Assembly: GCA_023381515.1 (NCBI GenBank)
Contig: JAMCQI010000041.1
Location: forward strand, 129,261 to 193,260
Origin: Chloroflexota bacterium
Lineage (GTDB): Bacteria > Chloroflexota > Anaerolineae > UBA4142
DNA: 64,000 nucleotides
Direction of reading: 5' to 3'
Under the pieces are notes generated by a model. The model saw only the letters and a program-made list of their open reading frames with translations. It was not told the DNA's origin and searched no databases. A program made the translations under genes and the position numbers. Positions 52,899 through 61,104 of the stretch are shown here, piece after piece. Every line of letters starts with the position of its first letter. Positions within the stretch are counted from its first letter, which is position 1.

Positions 52899-53573
52899 AT
52901 GAAACGCCTTGTCTTTGGCACGGCGGTTGGAATCATCGCCCTGCTGTTAAGTACAGCCTGTTCTTCCGGTCCGCCCACGCCTGGTCCGGCGAAGACGTCG
53001 ACATCGGCTCCGCAAAGTACGTCAACAGCTCAAGTCATCACGCCGGCTGCGACCACACAGGCTACGTCGCCCGTCGGCGCGCCTACTCTGCCTGCAGGCG
53101 CTCCCACGGTGCCCAGTGGCGCGCCCAGTGTGACAGCAACTAGCCCGTCTCCGACGGCTGTTAACCCGGCCGCCACGGCGGCCGCTCCGACGACGGCGCC
53201 GATTGTCGCATGCACGGACCACGCGTTGTTTGTGACGGATGTGACCATTCCTGACAAAACAGCGGTGAACGCCGGCCAGGCCTTTACCAAGACCTGGCGG
53301 ATACGAAACACAGGCACGTGCACATGGGGTAGCGGCTATGAACTCGTTTTCGAGCGGGGCAGCGCGATGACGACGACGCGCACAGTGGCTGTGCCTACGA
53401 CGGTTCCAGGCGCGACTATAGACCTTTCCGTACTGGCGACGGCGCCGGCGACTGCGGGCACGTATACCGGTTTCTGGCGCTTGAGGGGGCCGAATGGAAC
53501 CTTCTTTGGCGATACCGTCTGGGTCACGATCCGTGTCCCGGGCGGCGCGGCCGCGCCAACCGCGACGCCGTAA
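52899..53573 (+). CDS. Lipoprotein with NBR1-Ig-like domain
   Basis: 224 residues; ATG 52899 after AAAGGAGGAG. Lipobox TAC (Cys22), a long Thr/Pro/Ala linker (about 25-110), then one NBR1-Ig-like (four-Trp type) domain (about 115-218): PDKTAVNAGQAFTKTWRIRNTGTCTWGSGYEL broken at its Asn-Thr-Gly turn, and GTYTGFWRLRGPNGTFFG. The domain is frequent in Chloroflexota surface proteins, and probably mediates binding; no enzymatic part. The gene stands alone, closed by the hairpin at 53622. Confidence 0.88.
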   Translation: MKRLVFGTAVGIIALLLSTACSSGPPTPGPAKTSTSAPQSTSTAQVITPAATTQATSPVGAPTLPAGAPTVPSGAPSVTATSPSPTAVNPAATAAAPTTAPIVACTDHALFVTDVTIPDKTAVNAGQAFTKTWRIRNTGTCTWGSGYELVFERGSAMTTTRTVAVPTTVPGATIDLSVLATAPATAGTYTGFWRLRGPNGTFFGDTVWVTIRVPGGAAAPTATP

Positions 53574-53621
53574 CGTGTGGCGCCGCTCTGTCCGAATGCT
53601 CTGCCAAGGAGAAAACTGTGA

Positions 53622-53654
53622 GCGGTACTCTGCGCCTCCCGCGCAGAGTACCGC
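53622..53654. terminator. Terminator hairpin behind the NBR1-Ig lipoprotein gene
   Basis: GCGGTACTCTGCGC (53622-53635), loop CTCCC, GCGCAGAGTACCGC (53641-53654): a perfect 14-bp stem. Confidence 0.6.
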
Positions 53655-53798
53655 CTCAGCGTTCGCCATCTATCGCCTCACCAGTTCACGGCCGATCCAC
53701 TGACGGCGTCTGTCCGGTTCCACGGCCATCGTCGAGAGATAGCCGAAAGATACCCCTTTGGCAAGCGGGCACCTATAGTGAGGCGGAGGATTGCTTCA

Positions 53799-55400
53799 CT
53801 AGATAGAAAAAGGGTGTCGACCGACGATCACGAGGCTGAGCAGCAGCAGGCCTGCGAGCAGGACACTGCTAAGAGGCATACTCGATTGGGTCGGGGCACT
53901 GCTGTCGTTCGATTTCTGTTCTAGCGCTGCCACACGGGCCTGCAAATCGGCAAGCTGAGACTTTTGCGCCGCATTCTCCGCTTCGAGCGCGGCAATCTGC
54001 GCATCTCGGGTATCGAGTTCGTCTCGCACCGTTTGATCCAATCCCTGAATCGCCGCGAGCGCCACGCCGTTCTCATCCACCAAGCTGATGTATCCGTCGT
54101 GCGCGCCAACGCCGAACGCGGCAAAATCCTGCGCCATCGGGCCGATGTGTCGGACCGAGGGCGCCTCTGTCTTGTAGACCCACGTGCTGACTGGGACGGT
54201 CATCAGTTGCGCCAAGACTTGGCGTCCATCCACTGGAGCAATACTCGCCTTGGCGTTGCGGTCGCTCTGCGTCTCCCATGAGCCGCTCCCGGGCGCAAGC
54301 CGCACTCCCGCAATCGGATTGCCCGAAGGATCGATCGACGTGACGAAGCGCACTCCTCCGGTCGCGCGCACGGCAAATTCGTTGGCAGCAGCAGAGTTGA
54401 AATCCAGATTGCTGGAATCGGCAAAGAGGAAAGCACCATCGTCTCCTGGTCTGATGTTCGCACGCCTGCCGGCGGCGAAGCTGTAGGTCGCCGCCGCCGT
54501 ATTGGCAGAACCACCGGGCACGGTGGAGTAGAAACCGCTGGCCGTGTTGTTAGAGCCCCCGGCCCCGGTAGCATATTGCACTTGATCGTCGTTCTTGGTG
54601 CCGGCCTGATTCTCGAGACCGCCCCCGACCGTGCTGTATTTGCCCGTGGCTCGATTCTCCAGCCCTCCTGCGATCGTCGAGTTCTCGCCGCTTGCATGGT
54701 TCCCTGCTCCTCCGCCGATGGAGGTGTCAAGGCTGCTCGCACGGTTGCCCGATCCGCCCGCGATCGTGGCATAGCTGCCGGCTGCCTTGTTGTAGGAACC
54801 TCCTGCGACCGTTGCTCCGAGACTGCTCGCGATGTCGTACCCACCACCGCCGACTGTTGCGAGGGTAAAGGAGGCCACGTTGCCGGACCCCCCTGCCACG
54901 GTAGTGTACCGCGCGCTGGAGCTGTTGTCCGCTCCACCGCCAATGGTCGCGCCGATGTAGCTCGCCGAATTGTTCGTGCCCCCGGCGACGGTTGTATAAG
55001 CCGAGCTCGCGCCATTGCTTGAGCCTCCCCCCACAACAGACCGGTACGCGTTAGCCGTGTTGTAGGCGCCGCCTGCTACTGCCGCTTGTTCGCCTGCCTT
55101 GTTCGAAAGACCACCGCCGATAGCGCCATAATCGGCGTTGACATGGTTCGCGATGTCAGGCCCTCCCCCGCCGCTGATCGTCGCTCCGACGACGTTTGTC
55201 AGAGCGCTGTTGCGAGCCGTGCCCTGAATGACGTTGCAGGGTGCCTCCGGTCGATTTGCGCCGGTGCATTGGGCATCAGGTGCCGCAAGCAGTGCCGTGG
55301 GAGTCGCGCAACCGACAAGCGCGATCAGGAGCACGAACAAGGCGACGACGTTGATCCGAACCCATTCTTGATGCATATCTTGATGCATATTTTGATGCAT
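53799..55400 (-). CDS. Surface fibre: YadA-like head repeats plus S74 intramolecular chaperone domain
   Basis: 533 residues. N-terminal MHQ-tetrad repeats then a signal segment ending in a possible lipobox VGC (about Cys31). Residues about 60-330 are some 17 short repeats with the pattern TxxGGxxNxAS, the left-handed beta-roll head of trimeric adhesins. Then SDRNAKASI begins a peptidase-S74 (endosialidase chaperone) domain, whose first Ser is the self-cleavage nucleophile, continuing through VRHIGPMAQDF and LVDENGVALAAIQGL. A coiled coil (about 465-505) and a C-terminal helix (about 510-528) follow. It should trimerise and release its chaperone. Unusual: a membrane helix behind the S74 domain. 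Confidence 0.82.
   Translation of the reverse strand: MHQNMHQDMHQEWVRINVVALFVLLIALVGCATPTALLAAPDAQCTGANRPEAPCNVIQGTARNSALTNVVGATISGGGGPDIANHVNADYGAIGGGLSNKAGEQAAVAGGAYNTANAYRSVVGGGSSNGASSAYTTVAGGTNNSASYIGATIGGGADNSSSARYTTVAGGSGNVASFTLATVGGGGYDIASSLGATVAGGSYNKAAGSYATIAGGSGNRASSLDTSIGGGAGNHASGENSTIAGGLENRATGKYSTVGGGLENQAGTKNDDQVQYATGAGGSNNTASGFYSTVPGGSANTAAATYSFAAGRRANIRPGDDGAFLFADSSNLDFNSAAANEFAVRATGGVRFVTSIDPSGNPIAGVRLAPGSGSWETQSDRNAKASIAPVDGRQVLAQLMTVPVSTWVYKTEAPSVRHIGPMAQDFAAFGVGAHDGYISLVDENGVALAAIQGLDQTVRDELDTRDAQIAALEAENAAQKSQLADLQARVAALEQKSNDSSAPTQSSMPLSSVLLAGLLLLSLVIVGRHPFSI
55358..55400 (-). repeat. Three tandem 12-bp units at the start of the fibre gene
   Basis: ATGCATCAAAAT, ATGCATCAAGAT, ATGCATCAAGAA in tandem give MHQN-MHQD-MHQE. 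Each unit offers an ATG, so the true start could be any of the three. Confidence 0.8.
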
Positions 55401-55537
55401 AGAGCCACCTCCTGGCCATCAAATTAGAGTTAACCTGTAAGATTGCTTAAATCGGTTGTGAGTGAGATGCAGGACAATAGTGGTTGCGGATGGGGCAAGG
55501 GTGAGAGTCCGGGAAAAAGCGGCGCGGGATGATTATC

Positions 55538-56179
55538 TCACGCCGCAAGTGTGCGTTTGCGTTGCAGAAAGCGGCGCGCTTTGGCTCGGTTGCCGCACTC
55601 GCTCATGGAGCACCACCGGCGCATGTGATTGCGGCTTGTATCGAGAAAGAGCCAGTCGCAACGAGTGCCGCTGCACTCGTGGACGTGTGTGAGAGTCTGA
55701 GAGGTGAGCAAGTCGCCGGCGGAGATGGCAATAGGCCATAGCATCCTCTCCAAGGCGCTCTTGTTATCCCAATTGATAGAAAAGCCGCCGGTGGTCCGTT
55801 CAATGTGGGAATGCGCCAGGGCTTCTGAGCGGGCAGCATCAAGGGCCGCGAGATCGCTGCCTCTTGGAGTATTCGCGTTTGCGATTGCGGAGAAGACTCG
55901 ATAAAGCGTCTCCCTGAATGCGATCGCGCGGTGCAAGACCGCGCGTGCCTCGTCGGGATGGCGGTCCGCGATACGAATCAACCTCTCCGTCTCGGGGTCG
56001 CCGAGGACGCCCGCTTTACGGCACCAGATGGCGAGGTCGCGGTAGCCGTGCAGGTATTCGTGCAGCGGAGTGCCGCCATGCCCATTAAGGGTGTTTACGA
56101 AATCCAGGCATAGCGCATTGCCGATCAAACTGTGTTTCTCTGCTTCCGAGGGGGATCGATCGAGTTGGCTGTTCTGCAT
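55538..56179 (-). CDS. CGNR zinc-finger (ABATE-domain) transcription regulator
   Basis: 213 residues. ABATE domain at the N-terminus (GNALCLDFVNTLNGHGGTP), a helical middle, and a C-terminal CGNR zinc finger: CSGTRCDWLFLDTSRNHMRRWCSMSECGNRAKARR read around its four cysteines. Such proteins bind DNA through the finger and sense a ligand with ABATE. Its promoter has an inverted repeat CCTAACC-N18-GGTTAGG, a likely self-operator. Confidence 0.88.
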   Translation of the reverse strand: MQNSQLDRSPSEAEKHSLIGNALCLDFVNTLNGHGGTPLHEYLHGYRDLAIWCRKAGVLGDPETERLIRIADRHPDEARAVLHRAIAFRETLYRVFSAIANANTPRGSDLAALDAARSEALAHSHIERTTGGFSINWDNKSALERMLWPIAISAGDLLTSQTLTHVHECSGTRCDWLFLDTSRNHMRRWCSMSECGNRAKARRFLQRKRTLAA

Positions 56180-56190
56180 CCAAGACTCCG

Positions 56191-56235
56191 CCTAACCGTT
56201 TTGGTGATATTAACAGGTTAGGGCACGGTTGTCAA
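56191..56235 (-). promoter_or_regulatory. Promoter and inverted-repeat operator of the CGNR gene
   Basis: On the minus strand TTGACA (56230-56235), 17-base spacer, TAATAT (56207-56212). An inverted repeat CCTAACC (56191-56197)/GGTTAGG (56216-56222) has one arm in the spacer and the other just past the -10, the position of a repressor site. Confidence 0.7.
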
Positions 56236-56282
56236 GATGACGCGGAGGGCTGTGAGAACGGTCTTGCCGCCTGCGGCCAAAT

Positions 56283-56311
56283 TTGACAAGAGCAGAGTTC
56301 CTGGGTAATAT
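56283..56311 (+). promoter_or_regulatory. Sigma-70 promoter of the PadR operon
   Basis: TTGACA (56283-56288), 17-base spacer, TAATAT (56306-56311). Transcription near 56318, about 63 bases before the PadR start. Confidence 0.8.
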
Positions 56312-56380
56312 GTAAGCAAGTTATGGATGGGTTGGTTAGGGAGAGCCATCTTCCTTCGCGAAACTGGAGCGAGTCAAGAA

Positions 56381-56719
56381 ATGGAAAAGTTGGACCAGAT
56401 GCGCAAAGGCACGACCACTCTCGCCATTCTCAAATTGCTGGTCGATCGCGGCGAACCGATGCACGGATACCAAATCGCGCGGGCGCTAGAGACCCGCAGC
56501 CAAGGGTCCTTTCAGTTCAAGGAAGGGCTCGTTTACCCGCGCCTCCATCAGATGGAGCATGAAGGGCTGTTGAAAAGCGAGTGGGAAGGTAAACGCGGCG
56601 GGCGGCGCCGCAAGGTCTATTCGCCGACCGCAGAAGGCAAGCAGAGGCTCGCCCAAGAACTCAAGCAGTGGCAGGCCTTTAGCCTGAGCATGGAGCAGCT
56701 GCTCGGGCTCGCCGGATGA
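56381..56719 (+). CDS. PadR-family transcription regulator
   Basis: 112 residues; ATG 56381 (56399 alternative). Winged-helix PadR domain: TLAILKLLVDRGEPMHGYQIARAL, the KEGLVYPRLHQMEHEGLL recognition and wing region and RRKVYSPTAEGKQRL. PadR proteins are repressors released by stress or ligands. Overlaps the next gene by ATGA, the usual pairing with a PadR-associated membrane protein. Confidence 0.93.
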   Translation: MEKLDQMRKGTTTLAILKLLVDRGEPMHGYQIARALETRSQGSFQFKEGLVYPRLHQMEHEGLLKSEWEGKRGGRRRKVYSPTAEGKQRLAQELKQWQAFSLSMEQLLGLAG

Positions 56720-57207
56720 GGATGACATCGGTGACCATCGACGATGTTCTGGGGGAGATTCAGCCGCGCCTGGGGCTCGAAGCGGAACAAGAGCACGAGG
56801 TGCTCGAGGAAATCCGCGGTCATCTGGAGGAAGCCGTGGCGGCCGCCCGGGCGCGCGGTCTGGATGAACAAAAGGCGTTGGCAGATGCGGCGGCTGCATT
56901 CGGCGTCGAGCAAGCGGCGGCCGAGTTGCGCGAGACGCATTCCGGGTGGGGCACCCTGGAGGGAGTCGCCGCGGCCGCCCTGCCCGTCGTCTTTACGCTC
57001 GTCCTCCGCTGGCTGATCTTTGCGCCGGATGGAACGGCGGATGCATGGCGGGAGAGGCTCTCGGCCCCGACTCTGATCGTGATTGCCGCCGTTGCGATCC
57101 TGGTGCCGCTGCTGCGGTTTCCAAGGCGGCGTTATGCGATTGCGCTTTGGATTCTTTTCTGGGGACTGTCTCTCGTGACGGTCATGTGGCCGTCGTTGCG
57201 GTGGTAG
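56716..57207 (+). CDS. PadR-associated membrane protein (DUF1700/permease-prefix type)
   Basis: 163 residues; ATG 56716 overlaps the PadR stop. N-terminal helical domain with EIRGHLEEAVAAARARGLDEQKALADAAAAFG, the HAAS/permease-prefix pattern, then three hydrophobic helices. In such pairs the membrane protein is the target or co-sensor of PadR. Confidence 0.8.
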   Translation: MRMTSVTIDDVLGEIQPRLGLEAEQEHEVLEEIRGHLEEAVAAARARGLDEQKALADAAAAFGVEQAAAELRETHSGWGTLEGVAAAALPVVFTLVLRWLIFAPDGTADAWRERLSAPTLIVIAAVAILVPLLRFPRRRYAIALWILFWGLSLVTVMWPSLRW

Positions 57208-57271
57208 AGGGGCGCGAGACGTCCGGGAGCATGAGGGAACATAAACCTGTACGCAAAGGAGGCCGTTGGCA

Positions 57272-57961
57272 ATGTCCAGTCTGACGATCGTCGAGTCCAT
57301 CCTGCGCAATCGGCAAGCGTTTTTCAACGAGATCCGTCAGGGGCAAGAGCTGCAGGCCAAGATGCGCGCGATGTTCATTTCGAGCGTTGTCTTCCTCGCA
57401 CTGTACGGAGCCGTGCTCGGCTCGACCCACAGTCTCTGGCAAGCCCTGAGCTCCGGCTTTAAGCTTCCACTCCTCTTTCTCGCCACCCTCATCATCTGTG
57501 CTCCCACCCTCTACTTTTTCAACTTGATCTTTGGCTCAAATCAGAGTCTGAGCCAGAATGTCGCCCTCATGCTGACCGCAATCACGGTCACCGCGGTCGT
57601 CCTGCTGAGCTTTGCCCCGATCGTCCTTTTCTTTCTGCTTACGAGCAGCAACTATCAATTTTTCAAACTGCTCAACGTCGGCGTGTTTACGGTCGCGGGC
57701 ATCATCGGCGTGTTGTTCCTCGTGCAGGGCATGCGCACGGTTTCCGCGAGCGGGACCGCCGGAGCGAACGCGCGCTTGATGGTCGTGCGGTTGTGGATTG
57801 TCGTCTACGCCTTTGTCGGCAGTCAGGTCGCCTGGACGCTCCGCCCGTTCATCGGCGCCCCGAGCATGAAATTCGAACTGTTCCGCCAGCTCGGCGGCAA
57901 CTTTTATACGAACATCTTCGCCAGCCTCGGCGAGATCCTGGGCTTTTTCACGGTGAGGTAA
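57272..57961 (+). CDS. Five- to six-helix membrane protein (Yip1/DUF-type)
   Basis: 229 residues; ATG 57272 after AAAGGAGG. A short cytoplasmic start (ILRNRQAFFNEIRQGQELQAK) followed by at least five helices, the last region ending in an amphipathic ELFRQLGGNFYTNIF stretch. It recalls Yip1-like or actin-binding-WH2-named membrane families, but I cannot assign a function. It precedes the 57965 gene by 3 bases, so they form one unit. Confidence 0.65.
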   Translation: MSSLTIVESILRNRQAFFNEIRQGQELQAKMRAMFISSVVFLALYGAVLGSTHSLWQALSSGFKLPLLFLATLIICAPTLYFFNLIFGSNQSLSQNVALMLTAITVTAVVLLSFAPIVLFFLLTSSNYQFFKLLNVGVFTVAGIIGVLFLVQGMRTVSASGTAGANARLMVVRLWIVVYAFVGSQVAWTLRPFIGAPSMKFELFRQLGGNFYTNIFASLGEILGFFTVR

Positions 57962-57964
57962 GCG

Positions 57965-58762
57965 ATGGACGACAATGTGCGCTCACGCTTGGATGCTCTG
58001 CTCGATTTCCTGACCGACGAAGTGGCCAAGCGACTCGAAACCAGGGCGGAACTGGAAAGGGCCACGCCCGCGCCAGCGCCGCGGCCGGCTCCGCCTCCCC
58101 CAATCGTGCCTCCTGTCGAAGCGGCTCCGGCGCCGGGCCCGGCGCCGGCAGCCGAATTGGCAACCGAGCCAACCCCTTCGCTTCCCCCCGAGCTGGCTTC
58201 ATCCGAACCATTCCTCGGAGCGGTGCCGGACGTCGCGGCCTCTACACCTTCTCACGCCGCCGCTTTGATGGCCCGGCTCGCCATTGGCGTGCTGCTGGTC
58301 GTCGTGTTGATCAATATCCCTCTCAACACGCAGGGCACGGCGCTCGCAAGGTCCATCCCCAACAGCGCTTCCCTCGTCATCGCCAATGGGCTGCTCGTCA
58401 AGGAAGAATCCAGCCCGGACGTGTATGTGTACCGCGATGGCGCTTTTCATTGGATTAGCAGCCTGGATGCTTTCCAGCACTATGGGTTTCGCTGGGAGAA
58501 TGTTCATCCCGTGGAAGCTGGCTTCCTGAATGCCTTTGAGAAAGGGAGCCCTCTGTCCATTCTGCTCAAGTGCGAGAGCAGCCCACACATTTACGCGCTG
58601 GAGGCGGGGAAAAAGCGTTGGATTGTGGATATTCCGACCTTCCAAGCGGAGGGATACGTCTGGGAGGACGTCACGTTTGTGCCTTGCCCATACCTGCACA
58701 ATTTGCCGGAAGGAGACAGCATCCCCCCGGGACGGGGAACACCTCCACCGCCGGTGCCTTGA
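57965..58762 (+). CDS. Membrane-anchored protein with two WxxD-type repeats
   Basis: 265 residues. N-terminal helix (DNVRSRLDALLDFLTDEVAKRL), a Pro/Ala-rich linker (about 33-85), one membrane helix (about 98-118), then two tandem units outside: PDVYVYRDGAFHWISSLDAFQHYGFRWENV and PHIYALEAGKKRWIVDIPTFQAEGYVWEDV, each quoted around its Gly. The repeats have the pattern YxxxxGxxxWIxxxxxFxxxGYxWxxV, seen in other Chloroflexota surface proteins as beta-type binding modules. Function unknown. Ends before the intrinsic terminator at 58804. Confidence 0.7.
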   Translation: MDDNVRSRLDALLDFLTDEVAKRLETRAELERATPAPAPRPAPPPPIVPPVEAAPAPGPAPAAELATEPTPSLPPELASSEPFLGAVPDVAASTPSHAAALMARLAIGVLLVVVLINIPLNTQGTALARSIPNSASLVIANGLLVKEESSPDVYVYRDGAFHWISSLDAFQHYGFRWENVHPVEAGFLNAFEKGSPLSILLKCESSPHIYALEAGKKRWIVDIPTFQAEGYVWEDVTFVPCPYLHNLPEGDSIPPGRGTPPPPVP

Positions 58763-58803
58763 GAGCGGAGCGACTTGCTCTTTGCGCTCCAGTGTCGCAA
58801 CAG

Positions 58804-58836
58804 AAAAAGCCACCCTGTTTTCACGAGTGGCTTTTT
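58804..58836. terminator. Classical bidirectional intrinsic terminator
   Basis: AAAAAGCCAC (58804-58813) and GTGGCTTTTT (58827-58836) with a 13-base loop, with T runs on both strands, between the convergent genes ending at 58762 and 58867. Confidence 0.9.
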
Positions 58837-58866
58837 GTCACTATGGTTGCGTCTCCTCGACGGCTA

Positions 58867-59319
58867 TCAGTCAAAATCGGTGATGCTCTGCACCGCGGGA
58901 TGCGCATCTTGGGGCTCTGGCCGCGGCCATGCTGTCCCATTGATCACCTGCTCGATGTGTGCCAGTCGATCATACCAGCGGTCCTGCCATGCGCATAGAT
59001 CGTGTACGAGCTGTCTCTGCTCCGGGCTGGATGTCAGCCCGAAGAAGATGAGACCGGCCACATTCATCCATTGCACCAAACCGAGATTCACCATAGTATA
59101 GAGATTGGTTTCAATGGCGGGCGGAGGTTGCTGGACAGAATAGGCGAGGTCTTCCAGTGTCTTGAAGGTATTTGGATTTGCTTCCAACATGCGCAACAGC
59201 GGCAGCGCGCCATCGCACGCGGAAACCTGATCGAACAAATGTCGCACTCGCTTTGGCATTTCCTGAAATACCCTATCTTGAACAAGTCGCTCGTCATTGA
59301 GCCATTGGAACTGTGGCAT
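58867..59319 (-). CDS. Small protein with possible winged-helix fold, downstream of the bd-like oxidase genes
   Basis: 150 residues; ATG 59319 after AGGAGGT. The middle (PLLRMLEANPNTFKTLEDLAYSVQ, PPAIETNLYTMVNLGLVQWMNVAG) looks like a degenerate winged-helix domain, with the remainder helical. No known family recognised. It has its own promoter candidate 540 bases upstream, overlapped by an inverted repeat, so it may be separately controlled from the oxidase genes. Confidence 0.6.
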   Translation of the reverse strand: MPQFQWLNDERLVQDRVFQEMPKRVRHLFDQVSACDGALPLLRMLEANPNTFKTLEDLAYSVQQPPPAIETNLYTMVNLGLVQWMNVAGLIFFGLTSSPEQRQLVHDLCAWQDRWYDRLAHIEQVINGTAWPRPEPQDAHPAVQSITDFD

Positions 59320-59867
59320 CCCTTACCTCCTGGTGGTTTTTCTGACATCCAATGGCGCAGCGGGCTGGCTAGCTGCAGCGCCGCGGAATAATGTGCAGAG
59401 AGAACATGTGCCAAAGCGATCCGCGCCTGCGCTAGTGGGCGATGGAAGAATGCCCGCTCCTTCTTTGGTCTTCCAGTTGCACCTCCTTTTGGAATTGGAA
59501 ATACAAGCCTTGGTGGCGGTGGGGCTTCACAGCGGAGCCCCTCACACGAGGGCGTGTCAAAATAGAAACACAATCAGGCTGGTGCTAGATGACTCTAGCG
59601 CCGCCGGAAAATTGGCACTCTCGAGACATGGCAATCGCGGTCGGGGGATTTGATGCTAGGGTTTGATGGACGGACCGGTTGCAGCCGGCGTCAATCATCG
59701 ACATCAGGTAGGCCTGTCGTGACCTGTGGGGAAAGCCGCCCCTCTGAAATCGTGGCACTGGCTTCCGGTGGCCTCAAGGAGCCAGAGACAGCACGACGCC
59801 GCGTCGACTCGTATCACCAACGAAATGTGATCTCGATTCTTTTCGGCGTCTGAGGTCTTACAACTCT
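59320..59867 (-). other. Gene-free 540-base leader
   Basis: No supported gene; the frames in this stretch resemble nothing and lack ribosome sites. It contains the second copy of ACACAATCAGGCTGG (59568-59582) with GTGTCAAAATAGAAAC to its left, which may be a transposon-end remnant. If transcription starts at the promoter 59868-59896, this is a very long 5' leader or holds a small RNA. Confidence 0.4.
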
Positions 59868-59919
59868 ACCTTACTACATACCCGGGACTTTGTCAACCAG
59901 TACATTTGTACGGGTTGAC
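59868..59919 (-). promoter_or_regulatory. Promoter with overlapping inverted-repeat operator
   Basis: On the minus strand TTGACA (59891-59896), 17-base spacer, TAAGGT (59868-59873). The -35 is inside an inverted repeat: GTCAACC (59892-59898) plus GTACA, central TT, TGTAC plus GGTTGAC (59913-59919), 12 of 13 base pairs. This is a typical repressor site. Confidence 0.55.
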
Positions 59920-59931
59920 ATACATGTCAAG

Positions 59932-61095
59932 TCAGCGCGAGTCCATAGCACCGGCGCGACCGGTTTCGATTCGGGTCGGTCCAGGCAACCGGCCGGCTTG
60001 CGCGACTTGGACCACCATCCACGCGACAACGCCCAGACCCGCGACGAAGAGCACGAGAAAAGCGACGAGCGGACTCAATTGGAGATTGACGGGTTGGGCC
60101 GTGACGTCGAGATAACGCGCCAGTTCGAGGTTCTGGACGATTTGGCGGCTGGAGGCGTTGAGAGCGATCACGACAAACTGCGCGGCACCTGTGGCCAAGG
60201 CCAATCCGCGCGTGATTCTCCGCCGCTGGAACAGGATCAAGGCCCAGACGAGCCCCGGGGCAATTGCCGTGAGGACGGTTAGCACCACGAGAGGAGAAGC
60301 GAGGAGTTGTGCACGGACAAGGTCGGCGATGGCTCCGAAAATGTACCACGTTCCCGTCACCGCGAACCAGACGATGCCAAGCGTGCACAGCTTGAGCGCG
60401 CTGGAAGAGGCCCAGTGTTTATAGTCGTCGGTTTCCGCCCCGGCAAAAAAGGCTGCATCGACGGCCATGTAGGCGGCGACTGTTGTCAGGGCGAGGCCGA
60501 ACATCATGAGCCAGCGCGGCAGCAGGGTGGGGTCGAAAACGTTGAGCGCGATGCCAAGTGGGGCACCGGCAATACTCGTCGCTTTCCACAGGGCGGGCCA
60601 GGCAGCCAGATTCGTCATCAGGGAAAAGTTGTTTGCGAAGATCAAGCCGATGGCCGTGAACAAAAGAGCGCTCACCCAGCCGGCGGCAAGCCCCAAGCGC
60701 GTGAGGTGATCGTTCCGTAATTGAAAGGCGTAGAGATAGACGCCATAGTAGGCAACCACGAGCATCCCGATCACACTAAACCACGGCCACGCCATCAGGA
60801 TGGTCGAAGGGTAGAACGCTTGATAGTAGCCGACCTGGGTAAAGAGGAGCGGGACGATGCCCAGATTGACGCCAAAGGCGACGATGAATGGCATCTGTTT
60901 CATGAGTCGCCGGGAGAAAAGCTTGCCGTGCGGGCCGCCCCAAACGCCGAGGATGGCCGCGAGCACGACGCCCGCATACCAGAGGTTCATGGGCACCATA
61001 TGAAGCGCAAACCCGAGCACCTTGAAGAACTCGATAAACCAAAAGGCCGCTGGCAGGCCCAGTGCCGTCGTGGGACCGGTCAGATTCGGATCCAT
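59932..61095 (-). CDS. Second membrane subunit of a cytochrome bd-like oxidase
   Basis: 387 residues, about nine helices. It starts with WFIEFFKVLGFALHMVPMNLWYAG, in which His32 is positioned like the helix-1 heme ligand of CydA, so it is a CydA-type paralogue (CydA'-like) rather than a standard CydB. Ends on a cytoplasmic basic tail. It follows the first subunit by 9 bases. Together they resemble the cytochrome-c-linked members of the bd superfamily. No cydX or cydDC genes are nearby. Confidence 0.7.
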   Translation of the reverse strand: MDPNLTGPTTALGLPAAFWFIEFFKVLGFALHMVPMNLWYAGVVLAAILGVWGGPHGKLFSRRLMKQMPFIVAFGVNLGIVPLLFTQVGYYQAFYPSTILMAWPWFSVIGMLVVAYYGVYLYAFQLRNDHLTRLGLAAGWVSALLFTAIGLIFANNFSLMTNLAAWPALWKATSIAGAPLGIALNVFDPTLLPRWLMMFGLALTTVAAYMAVDAAFFAGAETDDYKHWASSSALKLCTLGIVWFAVTGTWYIFGAIADLVRAQLLASPLVVLTVLTAIAPGLVWALILFQRRRITRGLALATGAAQFVVIALNASSRQIVQNLELARYLDVTAQPVNLQLSPLVAFLVLFVAGLGVVAWMVVQVAQAGRLPGPTRIETGRAGAMDSR

Positions 61096-61104
61096 GGTTT
61101 CCTC

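Noticed and set aside
59650..59853. 67-codon plus-strand frame
   Set aside because: No ribosome site, no family resemblance, biased residues; probably chance.
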